Assembly (NCBI GenBank): GCA_951394405.1
Contig: OX596342.1
Coordinates: 868,001 to 932,000, forward strand
Source of the DNA: Coprinellus micaceus
Taxonomy: Eukaryota > Basidiomycota > Agaricomycetes > Agaricales > Psathyrellaceae
DNA length: 64,000 nt
Direction of reading: 5' to 3'
Shown: positions 43,308 to 51,663 of the stretch, in pieces
How the letters are laid out: each line of letters begins with the position of its first letter
Position numbering within the stretch: the first letter of the stretch is position 1
Made by a program: the position numbers and the translations under genes
Notes under the pieces: model-generated
The model's database searches: none
Told to the model about the DNA's origin: nothing
Seen by the model: the letters and a program-made list of their open reading frames with translations, nothing else

Positions 43308-46300
43308 TACTGCGGCGTTTCGTTGAATCGAGGGGTACGAGCCCGAAGGGACTTGAATACCAGCCAGAAGTAGGCTGCTTTCATCTTCACGATGGATGCC
43401 AAGTGAGCGAATATGAATCGAAGTTCATATTCCTTGTGCCATTTATCACGCTTCTCAGCAAATAGTCGAGGGGTAAAAGACTTCACCCTCTCCCAAGTGC
43501 GTGGATTCGTGGCTACCTTGTGGAATATGTCGTGTCGTGGGTCACGAAGTACCGAGGGAACAGCCTCGCTCGCGACCTCGTCTGATAAGATTGAGCGTAA
43601 GCGCCCAGCCTCGCACTCGGCATCATACCATGCGATGACATTAAAGTCAGATACTTCGGCGTCACTGCAGTGCAACGAACGGGTCACCTCTTGCAAACGG
43701 TCTGTGATAATAAGGTACTCGCTGCAGGTGGGGTCTCGCTGCACCACAAATCGGGGCAAACGCCTTTCGAACTCGGTGAATTCACCATCCCCAAGGTAGG
43801 GTTCTCCGGCGCGTAGTAAAAACGCGATCCGTTCCTCAAAGCCTGTACCAATGCTCGTCCACTCCGGACCATTCTCGCACTGCCAGTTAATAACCTCTGG
43901 CTCAACTCGCTCGGGATGAGCGAGTCTCGTACAGTGGTCGGCATACCACAGTCCGAAGTTAAAGCACGGGTTGCGAAGCTGCTCTATTGGCACGGTAGGG
44001 GGCTCGACACCAACCCTCTCAGAGTCGTAAATAACGACGATTGGTGCGCCTCCCACAGGAGAGTCTACACGTTCAAGCGTGAATCTCAACGGGGAAGTAT
44101 TATTGCGGTACCCATCACCAGGGTAAGGTGCACCTCGGGTGAGGGCGTCTGCTGCTACACGCAGGAACGCATCTCCGAGATTCTGGGACCGTCTCAAAGT
44201 CGCTCGCTCCTCATCTGTCAAGGGGAGTGAGGTCATATTCTCGCTGTCACTGACTTCATCCTCTGAGTCCGACCCGCTGCTGTTGCTGATAGACTGCAGT
44301 TCAGGGAGATCGGCGTACTCGTCCTCGAGCTCCACGGTCGGGGTAGCATCAGGCACGACTTCGACTGGCTCTGCGGGTGCAGGGCCAGAAAGTCCGAAGT
44401 CACCAAACATCGAGTACGTGTCCGCATCGAGGCCACGCTTACGTTGAAGAACGAGCTGGTACCAGCGAATTAAATTAAATCCCGGGTTCCTAAGACTCTT
44501 CCCATCAATGACGGTGAAGATATCGGTGTCGTGGTCATTAACCACAAAGGTATCAGCCTCAGCGCTCCAGATCTGTACGCCAAATCGCATCTCGTCCTCG
44601 GTATCCGGGTTCGTGTTCGGGTAGAAGTCCCGAATACCATCGGTGAGCAGACAAGTGGCAACCTCGCACAGAGCGTTGCCCATCATGTCACCAAACTCCC
44701 TGTTGAGTTTGTGTGCGACTATACGGTGCTTAAGATCCTTTACGCGTATGACAGCATAGTGCCTGGCCACCTTGAACTCAGGCCGGGCCAAAAGTGCCTT
44801 CCCGACTGACCTCACTATGCTGAGGTGCCGGTCGAGGATAGCATATGTCTCGGTGTCCAATGGATAGACACCAAACCGATTTCGCATGCCATAGGGCTGC
44901 GATTCACTGAACTCATCGCCAGGGTAAGGCTGTTGAATATTCAGCTGATACTCAGCTGTCATCGCCAGCGTGTCACCAATTTGGTTTCTGACCATGGCAC
45001 GCGATTTCGGAAATCGTAGCCAATGCGGCTCATGGAACTCGGCGTTGGATGGCATGCGAGCCTCATGGCTCCATTGCATGAAGCCCTCCTTGCAGGCGGC
45101 ATCACGATCACATCGTGCACTGAGCTCCACCAGAGCTTCTGGGGTCAACTCGGGGACATCGTGTTCATCAAACGGAATGGAAAATGTGGGCAGAGTCTCA
45201 AGGATCTCATTATCCACATCATATTCCATCTCCATGTTGAAGGCAGCTAAGCCCGGCGGTTTACCAGGCCCGTTGTTGGACTTAACGACATTTGCGCGCT
45301 GGCAGTTGCGAGCAAGATGTCCTTGTCCTCCGCACTTAAAGCAACGGCCTTGGGCCATGTACTCCTTGGCTTCCGAATCAGGCAGTCGAGGCCGTGAGGC
45401 GTTCGAGTTGAATGGCTGTGATCCCGATGGTCTGGCTCCATTGGAGTTTCCACCGTTCTGGGGACGCGGCGCACTGTTCGTCCTGCCATAAGTATTGGCA
45501 GTAGAGTTCATGCGCCCTCCTGGGCCATGATTCGAACTCCCTTGCCCTCGGCTCTGACGACCATGGTTATCGTTCTGATAGCCACGGTTGTAGGCGGGGT
45601 TAGGGCGAGCATTATAGCTCGAGCTCCGGTGTGTGTCACCAGGTGAGTCGTACCTGGACGGTCGATCACCCTTTCGTCGTCCGACTAACAGTGCTTGCTC
45701 GCCAGCCTCTGCGGCGAGCACGACTTGGTCCCAGTCGCTGCTGTCTGGCGTCAACTGATTCTGCCAGAGGAACTTCTCGATGGCAGAGTCGAGTCCATCC
45801 CAAAGGTGACGGACACGTGCTTTGGGATCTGTGGTTCCGATGATGTCCAGTTTAGTCTTGAGGTCATGCACATAAGCCTTGACCTCACGATTCCCTTGGG
45901 TCATCCTATTGACCTCCATGCGCACCCTAGACGTATAGTCCTTCGGGAAGCAATGGTTGAATAACTCATCCATGAAGTCGTCTGTCTCCCATTCTTCAGG
46001 GGCTGCAGAAGCCTTATAAAGATAGAAGTCGTATGCCTTCCCTTCCAGGAAGCGGGAGATATAGGCGACTTGTTCTCGAGGATCGATGCGCCCTTGGCGC
46101 GCATAGGTACGGAATTCCGTCCGGAATCGTGTGTACTTGGTAAGATCAGTTGTCCCATCATAGGCCTGCGGCGGCGTAATGGGAATTCTGGGTTGCGGGT
46201 GCCAGCCATTCCAACCTGGAGGTGGCTCCTGGTTGAACCCTGGCGGCGGCCCATAATTTCCATACCCCAACATATGCGGAGGTGGCATGGGGTAGTTGAA

Positions 46301-47341
46301 CAGCATCTGCTGCTGGTTAGGCGCCGGAGGAGGAGGAGGAGGCTGGTTAGGCACAGGCTCCGGCGCTTGGCGGGGTTGGGCATCACGCTGAGCTGCCTCG
46401 CGCCGAGGTTCACGCGTGTCACCCATCTGGTGCTGAGCCTCACGTTCCCGGCGTTCTCGATCACGTATCATTCCCAAGGTACTCAGGGGAGGGACCTTGT
46501 CAATAGCCTGGGCCCTGTTCTGGAAACTCGAGATAGGGCGGGGTTCGGGGATCGAGAAGAACTGCCGCTGGCGACGAGCAACGTTCGACGGCGAGTCAGC
46601 GTCCTCGGCCTCCTGCAGGCGAGGTCGTCCAAAGCTATCCAGCACAGCCTGCTGGACATCCACGCTACCCTCATCACCACTGAAGTGAAGATCACCCCAG
46701 TTGCTAGGGTCGGGTCCTTTGCCTTTGTTCATCGTCTCACGCCCTAGGTCGGGATTCGCAAAACGATTATCATTCTGTACGACGACTGAAGGGCCAATAC
46801 CCCTATCAGTCCTACGGTTATCTACAGCACTATCGTGCGTAGTCTGACGGTCGGGAGTACCACCTTCAACAGTGCGGTAGCTCTGCGCCGACTCGAAGCT
46901 CATAGCTCTACGTCGAGAGACATCGAGACGAGGTGGTTGCCTCGAATCGTCACGAGCGGGGTTACGACCGGCGTTAGCCATTGTCGCGTCCGCAGTTCCA
47001 GACATAGGGGCTCCGAAGAGTCCCCGCTGTGGTCCCGCTACCCTATCACCACGAGGGCGGGAAGGGTTAACGTTGGTATCCGCATCGGCCGCAGTGGGCC
47101 GAGCATGAGAAATCGCCGAGCCCGCCGTGGCGAACGACGAGGGGGCGTCCATCGCAGCGCTGCCATGAGCAGGCAAGCGCGCGTCCGATATCGAGGGTCC
47201 AGTACCGCCAAGGGCGGGTCCGCTAGCTCCAGAGGTGGCAGTGTGCTCACCTTGATTGATGTTCGTCGCCGCCGTGGCAGCGCGAGTCATGGGCTTCCGT
47301 TGGTTATGCGCCATGTCCAGTCCAGATAGGGTGACGGTCAC
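43307..47341 (-). CDS. Gypsy gag polyprotein
   Basis: One frame of 1,344 codons. The first about 380 residues are disordered and rich in Pro, Gln and Arg, with many PPP runs. A retrotransposon capsid region follows (FRTEFRTYARQGRIDP ... EGKAYDFYLYKAS ... FPKDYTSRVRMEVNRM). A zinc knuckle CFKCGGQGHLARNC (CCHC) sits near residue 663. Unusually, about 660 further residues come after the knuckle, with an acidic Ser-rich linker (SNSSGSDSEDEVSDSEN) and repeated YLGDGEF/YPGDGY/YPGDEF patches. Gag assembles the virus-like particle and binds element RNA. The stop at 43307 lies next to the pol frame in -1, so pol may be made by frameshift or reinitiation. Confidence 0.88.
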   Translation of the reverse strand: MTVTLSGLDMAHNQRKPMTRAATAATNINQGEHTATSGASGPALGGTGPSISDARLPAHGSAAMDAPSSFATAGSAISHARPTAADADTNVNPSRPRGDRVAGPQRGLFGAPMSGTADATMANAGRNPARDDSRQPPRLDVSRRRAMSFESAQSYRTVEGGTPDRQTTHDSAVDNRRTDRGIGPSVVVQNDNRFANPDLGRETMNKGKGPDPSNWGDLHFSGDEGSVDVQQAVLDSFGRPRLQEAEDADSPSNVARRQRQFFSIPEPRPISSFQNRAQAIDKVPPLSTLGMIRDRERREREAQHQMGDTREPRREAAQRDAQPRQAPEPVPNQPPPPPPAPNQQQMLFNYPMPPPHMLGYGNYGPPPGFNQEPPPGWNGWHPQPRIPITPPQAYDGTTDLTKYTRFRTEFRTYARQGRIDPREQVAYISRFLEGKAYDFYLYKASAAPEEWETDDFMDELFNHCFPKDYTSRVRMEVNRMTQGNREVKAYVHDLKTKLDIIGTTDPKARVRHLWDGLDSAIEKFLWQNQLTPDSSDWDQVVLAAEAGEQALLVGRRKGDRPSRYDSPGDTHRSSSYNARPNPAYNRGYQNDNHGRQSRGQGSSNHGPGGRMNSTANTYGRTNSAPRPQNGGNSNGARPSGSQPFNSNASRPRLPDSEAKEYMAQGRCFKCGGQGHLARNCQRANVVKSNNGPGKPPGLAAFNMEMEYDVDNEILETLPTFSIPFDEHDVPELTPEALVELSARCDRDAACKEGFMQWSHEARMPSNAEFHEPHWLRFPKSRAMVRNQIGDTLAMTAEYQLNIQQPYPGDEFSESQPYGMRNRFGVYPLDTETYAILDRHLSIVRSVGKALLARPEFKVARHYAVIRVKDLKHRIVAHKLNREFGDMMGNALCEVATCLLTDGIRDFYPNTNPDTEDEMRFGVQIWSAEADTFVVNDHDTDIFTVIDGKSLRNPGFNLIRWYQLVLQRKRGLDADTYSMFGDFGLSGPAPAEPVEVVPDATPTVELEDEYADLPELQSISNSSGSDSEDEVSDSENMTSLPLTDEERATLRRSQNLGDAFLRVAADALTRGAPYPGDGYRNNTSPLRFTLERVDSPVGGAPIVVIYDSERVGVEPPTVPIEQLRNPCFNFGLWYADHCTRLAHPERVEPEVINWQCENGPEWTSIGTGFEERIAFLLRAGEPYLGDGEFTEFERRLPRFVVQRDPTCSEYLIITDRLQEVTRSLHCSDAEVSDFNVIAWYDAECEAGRLRSILSDEVASEAVPSVLRDPRHDIFHKVATNPRTWERVKSFTPRLFAEKRDKWHKEYELRFIFAHLASIVKMKAAYFWLVFKSLRARTPRFNETPQ

Positions 47342-47632
47342 AGAAGAGAAATCCTAGGTCCAAAGAGAGAAGAGGAGAGAAGAGGGAGTTCGAGGCTGAT
47401 CAGACCACGAGCTCAGGGGTTCGACGACGAGGTCAGCCGGCTAACGGCGTCGACGAAGGCGGATAGTAGAGATGTTGTCGGGGAGTCGGGCTAGGGCGCA
47501 AGGGTGTGCCGTAGACCGAGTTCTGAGTCCAGAGGAAAATTCCGGATTCACTCGGAAGGAATCGGAAGTCGTCTGTGGGGGTTTTCCGTGTCACAAGTAG
47601 ATATCAAGTAGTGTAACTTACGTCAAAAAAGA
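47342..47632 (-). other. Gypsy leader between 5' LTR and gag
   Basis: 291 nt without a coding frame of note. The primer-binding site should begin at 47632 on the minus strand (TCTTTTTTGACG...). I could not match it to a tRNA 3' end by eye, so the primer type is open. Confidence 0.5.
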
Positions 47633-47837
47633 TGTGGCGAATGGCTGAGTGTAGCGAAGGATGCGACACAAAGGTCTCGCCACACAGAGAGAACTTGCTG
47701 AGGATAGACGGTTCGACACTATCGTGGTTGCAAGCTAAGGAACCTATCTACGACAGGATACGGGAAAACGGGAAACGGGAAGGTAATGGTACATAGGGAC
47801 AAACATGGTGGGTAAGCAGAGGGGCTGGATCGCTACA
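47633..47837 (-). repeat. 5' LTR of the Gypsy element
   Basis: Identical over all 205 bp to 7451-7655 and followed by the duplication ATAGG (47838-47842). As the 5' LTR of a minus-strand element it should hold the promoter for gag and pol. Confidence 0.9.
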
Positions 47838-47842
47838 ATAGG

Positions 47843-48260
47843 GGAATACTAGTATGGCTTGCACCGCACCGCCGCTAATCTGGTGAATCTGAGTCAACTT
47901 TGCAGGCTGTTGACAGGAACCACGAGGACCTCACCCGTTGCTACACCTTGCTCCGTACCAAGACATGAGCGTTGAGGGGACGCAGTGAACCAACGTTCCA
48001 TCTACGAAACACGCGGGATCATCAAGAGTGAGCTGGAAGTATATGCGGAAGCGCTGGAAGAAGATCCAGATATCCAGCCCCTGAGGCCTGAGGTGAAGAA
48101 AAGCTAGGGGTAATCGATAACCATCGATCGTCATCGGAAAGTAAATCCTCACCGCCAAATAGATAATACAGCATTCGTATGAGAAATAAGGATAGTCTAA
48201 AGATTGAACAACGGCGTTACGCTGGGAGTCTGCTGTGGGAGCGTGTTGTGTGAAGCACGC
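47843..48260. other. Intergenic, 3' of the DUF6699 gene
   Basis: No gene is supported. This is the host site into which the Gypsy element inserted. Confidence 0.5.
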
Positions 48261-49295
48261 TCACGCAGGACCGGTGATCAACCTCAGGTTCTCCAAGTTG
48301 TCTCCAGTCCTGACCAGCCCCTTGAACATAACATTCTTCTTCAGGAAATCGCACCTCCTGACTCCCCCACTCAACAGTTGCATCTCAACCTGCGGACCCA
48401 TCGACTTGCACCTTCTCTGGTACGCCCTCGTCACTTCCCTTTCCTCCGCCGTGTTCAGACCGCCAAAGTCATATTGTGTGATGTGCTTCTGCAGTTCGCG
48501 GTGGATTGTAAGTAGTATATCGCCAACACTTATCGGGGGTAGATTCGCGACGTTTGGAACATGGGCATTGGGGTTGGCAGGATTGAAGACGAGCTCGATG
48601 GGCCACTGAGGAAGTTTATCGTGCTTGATCGTCAGCTTGTGGATGTTGGGGTACGTCGCGACTTGGTTGAGTTCATCCTGGCCCATGAACATTGTTTGCC
48701 CTTGAGCTCCAACGACGCGCAACGGCGCGAAAGTTGGGATTGAGAGGTTGAAGGAAAAGTCGCTCCTGAACGATTCTCCATTCAGCCAGGGGTGAATATA
48801 GGCTTTGGGCTCTGGATGATGAGTCGGGAGGTTGACGAAACGGTTGAACCATGGGGAGTGTGAGTTGGGGTTCCAGTTCCAAAATGGATTGTAGCCGGGG
48901 GCGGTTGCGGGCGCTGGTGGTTGATAAGCACCAGGGATGAACGGTGGGTTGGCTTGTCCAAATGAATTTGACCGGTGGTGGGAGGGACCGATGGGGGCGA
49001 GGAGACCTTGAGGGTTGTAGGGGTTGGGCCCGTGCCACGAATTCTGCCTTGGGCGGCGGTAGCCTGCGTCCCACACTGGGTCTGCCCCTCCTGCCATACC
49101 GGGGAATGCAACATTGGGTAGACCGCCTCCTCCAATGTGAGGAGAGGGGGGGAGGGAAGCTGGGTTGGACCAAGGGGAGGTGCCCTGGAGACTGAGTTCT
49201 GGGACGAATGGCGACCCGTATGGGGAGTACGCTTGATTCTGGTATGCATTCTGGTGGAAGTTGGCTTCCGGGACGTAGACGTAGGGATTGGACAT
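48261..49295 (-). CDS. DUF6699 domain protein
   Basis: An intronless frame of 344 codons (MSNPYVYVPEANFHQ). The first about 165 residues are Pro/Asn/Gly-rich and probably disordered. Residues about 168-335 match the DUF6699 layout from memory: HPWLNGESFRSDFSFNLS, TYPNIHKLTI, LPQWPIELVF, ISVGDILLTIHRELQKHI, EVTRAYQRRC, GVRRCDFL and FKGLVRTGDN. The domain is frequent and uncharacterised in Agaricomycetes, with no known enzyme activity. It lies beside the retrotransposon but has no damage. Confidence 0.82.
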   Translation of the reverse strand: MSNPYVYVPEANFHQNAYQNQAYSPYGSPFVPELSLQGTSPWSNPASLPPSPHIGGGGLPNVAFPGMAGGADPVWDAGYRRPRQNSWHGPNPYNPQGLLAPIGPSHHRSNSFGQANPPFIPGAYQPPAPATAPGYNPFWNWNPNSHSPWFNRFVNLPTHHPEPKAYIHPWLNGESFRSDFSFNLSIPTFAPLRVVGAQGQTMFMGQDELNQVATYPNIHKLTIKHDKLPQWPIELVFNPANPNAHVPNVANLPPISVGDILLTIHRELQKHITQYDFGGLNTAEEREVTRAYQRRCKSMGPQVEMQLLSGGVRRCDFLKKNVMFKGLVRTGDNLENLRLITGPA

Positions 49296-49545
49296 GGTAA
49301 TCGGGGGAGGGGATTGCGGGCGTGGGATGTGGGATTGGGCGTTATAACGGGGGGTTACGACGGGCGCTTATTTACTAAGCAGCGGGCAGCTCCCCGAGGA
49401 CGTCGGTCAAGAAGGGAGTTACCGGAGAGCGAGAAGAGGCGATAAATTTTCCAGAGCGGGGCCCTTTAGTCTATCTCTGCCAGTACTAGCCTCTTGAGCG
49501 ACTCGAGGTGACTGGGCGCTAACAGCCTAACGCGCGTGATATGCG

Positions 49546-49571
49546 CAAGGCTGTGCGGAAGCGCAGCCTTG
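49546..49571. repeat. Short inverted repeat (hairpin)
   Basis: CAAGGCTGTGC, a GGAA loop and GCGCAGCCTTG can pair over 11 positions with one G-U. It is followed by TATATATC. It could be a transposon relic or an RNA structure; nothing else supports a function. Confidence 0.5.
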
Positions 49572-49847
49572 TATATATCTTTATACGGGCGCTTCTGCTC
49601 CTCGAACCAGAATTAGTTTTATGCTAGTCAATGCTGCGGTCTAGGGGCGCTGCCGGAGCTCCTGCTAAACGGAATGGACGATTGTATCAATGTCGATCCG
49701 ATTGCATGGATCTCTGATAGCACGAGCTCAACGCACCTCTTTGGACCGATCTGAGGACCACAGAAATGCGTCGACCAAATTCGTCTGGCCTAGGGGATGA
49801 GCTGAAAGGTTGGGGTGAGCAAGAAGAAGGCCACTGACAGAAGGGAT

Positions 49848-49870
49848 GTCGTCGTCGTCGTCGTCGTCGT
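49848..49870 (+). repeat. GTC microsatellite
   Basis: About seven to eight perfect GTC triplets in a row, outside any called gene. Confidence 0.8.
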
Positions 49871-50383
49871 GCGCAGCCTTCAAATTATAATCTCCAACGC
49901 CCTCCAAAAGCGGAGTTCATGATCAGATTCACCCTTAACCCTAATGAAATCAGTCTCTGTTTCCGAGCGCGAGGATACTTTCCATGACACCGATGAATAA
50001 GGATGAACAATAGATGTAGACGTTGCCCTGGGGAAATGTTTGCCGTTGGGCGCTCTTTCTGGCGCTGCATGTCAATCCTCGATGCGGAAGCTTTAGCAAC
50101 CGACGGGATGGGGACAATGGGAAAATCTGTAGTGTGCAGTGTGTCCAGTATTTCTTGCATTCGACGAAGCTGCTGCGGAGACGAATACATACAGGCCCAC
50201 GCATAATAGGCGCCTGCGACCATACCTGACTCGGGAGAAGAGGCCAATCCTGCCGACAAGTTGGTTTCCGGGTTCCAGCGTGGGATGTACTCCTAGGTAC
50301 TTCGAAGAAGTTAACGTCAAAGATGATCGTCCTCAGCTACCCGGCGAGCATCGCCCTACGTAGCGATGATAGGCACCTGTCGG

Positions 50384-51336
50384 CTACCTTGCCTTCACCT
50401 TGGAGACCGCACGCTTCCTCTCCCATTCACTTCTCCACCGCAGCCAATCGCTCTCCCGGCCTGCGTCAGCCCAAATATCCCACCCATCCCGCAATTGAAC
50501 CCAAGTAGAGGTTGGGTTCGACAAGATCCATCGCTTGAACCGCCCTAGGACCGAATTGGGATACCATGTTGGGAGGAGTTGTGCGAAGGTATAAACAAAG
50601 GCTCCCAAGGATGAGCCAATGAAAAGACCCCAGAAGATCTGGTGGAAGTTGTGGTACCCCAGATAGTACCTGGGCGAAAGATGCATTAGGTCCGTTCTCG
50701 AAGGGATGACTGCGTCAGCCTACCTCGAATAAGCAACAAGGCCTGTCCAGAGCATGAGCACCGAGTATACAACCAATCTCCAGAGGTTATCAAGAGCTGT
50801 TATACCCGTCGATGAGAATCGGTGCCGGAAGTAAAGGTGAAGCATTAGGAAGGTCGAAAAGTAAGCCATATATTGGCTATGGGAAGAAGGAAATCCGTAT
50901 CCATTCCCAAGGCTCTCTAGATGATATTAGGGGTTATATTTGAAATGACAAGTTGAACACCTACCAATCGGCCGCTCCTGCTTTATGAGGTGCTTTATAA
51001 CCAGATTCAGAGCCTCCCCTGACAGCTGACCAGTCCACATGACGAGGATGAGATATTCGCGCGTTTGAACGGCCAGCGCGGCATACGAGGCCTTGTCTGG
51101 ATGTCATTTTTGTGTTCGCAGCGTTCTGTGAGAACACGAACCATTAGAAGAATTGGAGACAGAGTGACGAGCGCCAAAAAGAACGCGAATATGGAGGATT
51201 CATCGTCTGTCGTATGCAACTCCTGTTAGTTGGGTCAATTGCTGTGTGTGCGTGGTTTTGGAACCCTAAACTCACAAAGAACGTGGGTGAAGTCCAGGGC
51301 AGTTCTTGGAGCCTCTAAATTCGGGTGAAGGCCCAT
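50384..51336 (-). CDS. CAX4: Dolichyldiphosphatase (PAP2 family)
   Basis: Five exons (51336-51276, 51206-51142, 51091-50965, 50916-50724, 50669-50384) join to 243 codons, starting MGLHPNLEAP. All three PAP2 phosphatase motifs are present: KHLIKQERP (K-x6-RP), FPSSHSQYM (PSxH) and SRYYLGYH (SR-x5-H). Hydrophobic segments such as FFLALVTLSPILLM and LVVYSVLMLWTGLVAY fit four or so membrane helices. The enzyme hydrolyses dolichyl pyrophosphate on the lumenal side of the ER, recycling the lipid carrier used for N-glycosylation. Its length is normal for the family. It is head to head with the TFIIIC gene across about 330 bp. The third exon uses an AAG acceptor, which is acceptable but not ideal. 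Confidence 0.93.
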
Positions 51337-51663
51337 ACGAGATGGTAGGCTCTGCCAATGCCAATGGCGGTCGAGGTTGAGACACGGTCGGCGTGGCGGT
51401 TGCAGTCGTGGTCACATCATACAAGGGCCAATCGTGGAAAATGATGGCGCCAATTGCCGGAGTGAACCTGGGCGCCAAATTCGCAACTTGGAACTGCCCT
51501 TCAATATCCATCCACCCCAAGGGTTGGATCAGACTCGAACGCATTAAAAGCCGCCACATATTAGAAGAGGAATATACAGGGGACATCTCAAGGTCCGGAA
51601 CCTCTCTTGGTGCTCACAACCCAGGCCGATTCAATTATTCTTTGGAGTCAAGCCTTCGGGAGC
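51337..51663. promoter_or_regulatory. Divergent promoter, dolichyldiphosphatase / TFIIIC subunit
   Basis: 327 bp between two genes transcribed outward, so it must hold both promoters. An in-frame Met for the TFIIIC gene exists at 51607, so part may be coding. No clear TATA box was identified. Confidence 0.55.

Larger units (their letters stand above)
7451..47837 (-). mobile_element. Gypsy (chromodomain type) LTR retrotransposon, split by two insertions
   Basis: The two 205-bp LTRs (7451-7655 and 47633-47837) are identical, start TGT and end ACA, and are flanked outside by the same pentamer ATAGG (7446-7450 and 47838-47842). On the minus strand the order is 5' LTR, leader, gag (47341-43307), pol (protease, reverse transcriptase, RNase H, integrase, chromodomain) to 38843, a third ORF, a purine tract, and the 3' LTR. 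A MITE (39563-40041) splits pol and a 29.9-kb element (8532-38398) splits the third ORF. Without these the element would be about 10 kb. Identical LTRs point to a recent insertion. Gag appears intact; pol and ORF3 are broken. Confidence 0.88.
49296..50383. other. Intergenic region with hairpin and triplet repeat
   Basis: Contains a hairpin-forming sequence (49546-49571) and a GTC microsatellite (49848-49870). A minus-strand ORF of 124 codons (50259-49885) has plausible composition (GAYYAWACMYSS) but no family I recognise, so I leave it as a possible small gene only. Confidence 0.4.

Noticed and set aside
7451..47837. Reading the whole 40-kb LTR-flanked block as one giant LTR element or composite transposon
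   Set aside because: The internal frame break at 8531/38399 with inverted ends shows a separate insertion, and gag, pol and the polypurine tract fit an ordinary element of about 10 kb.
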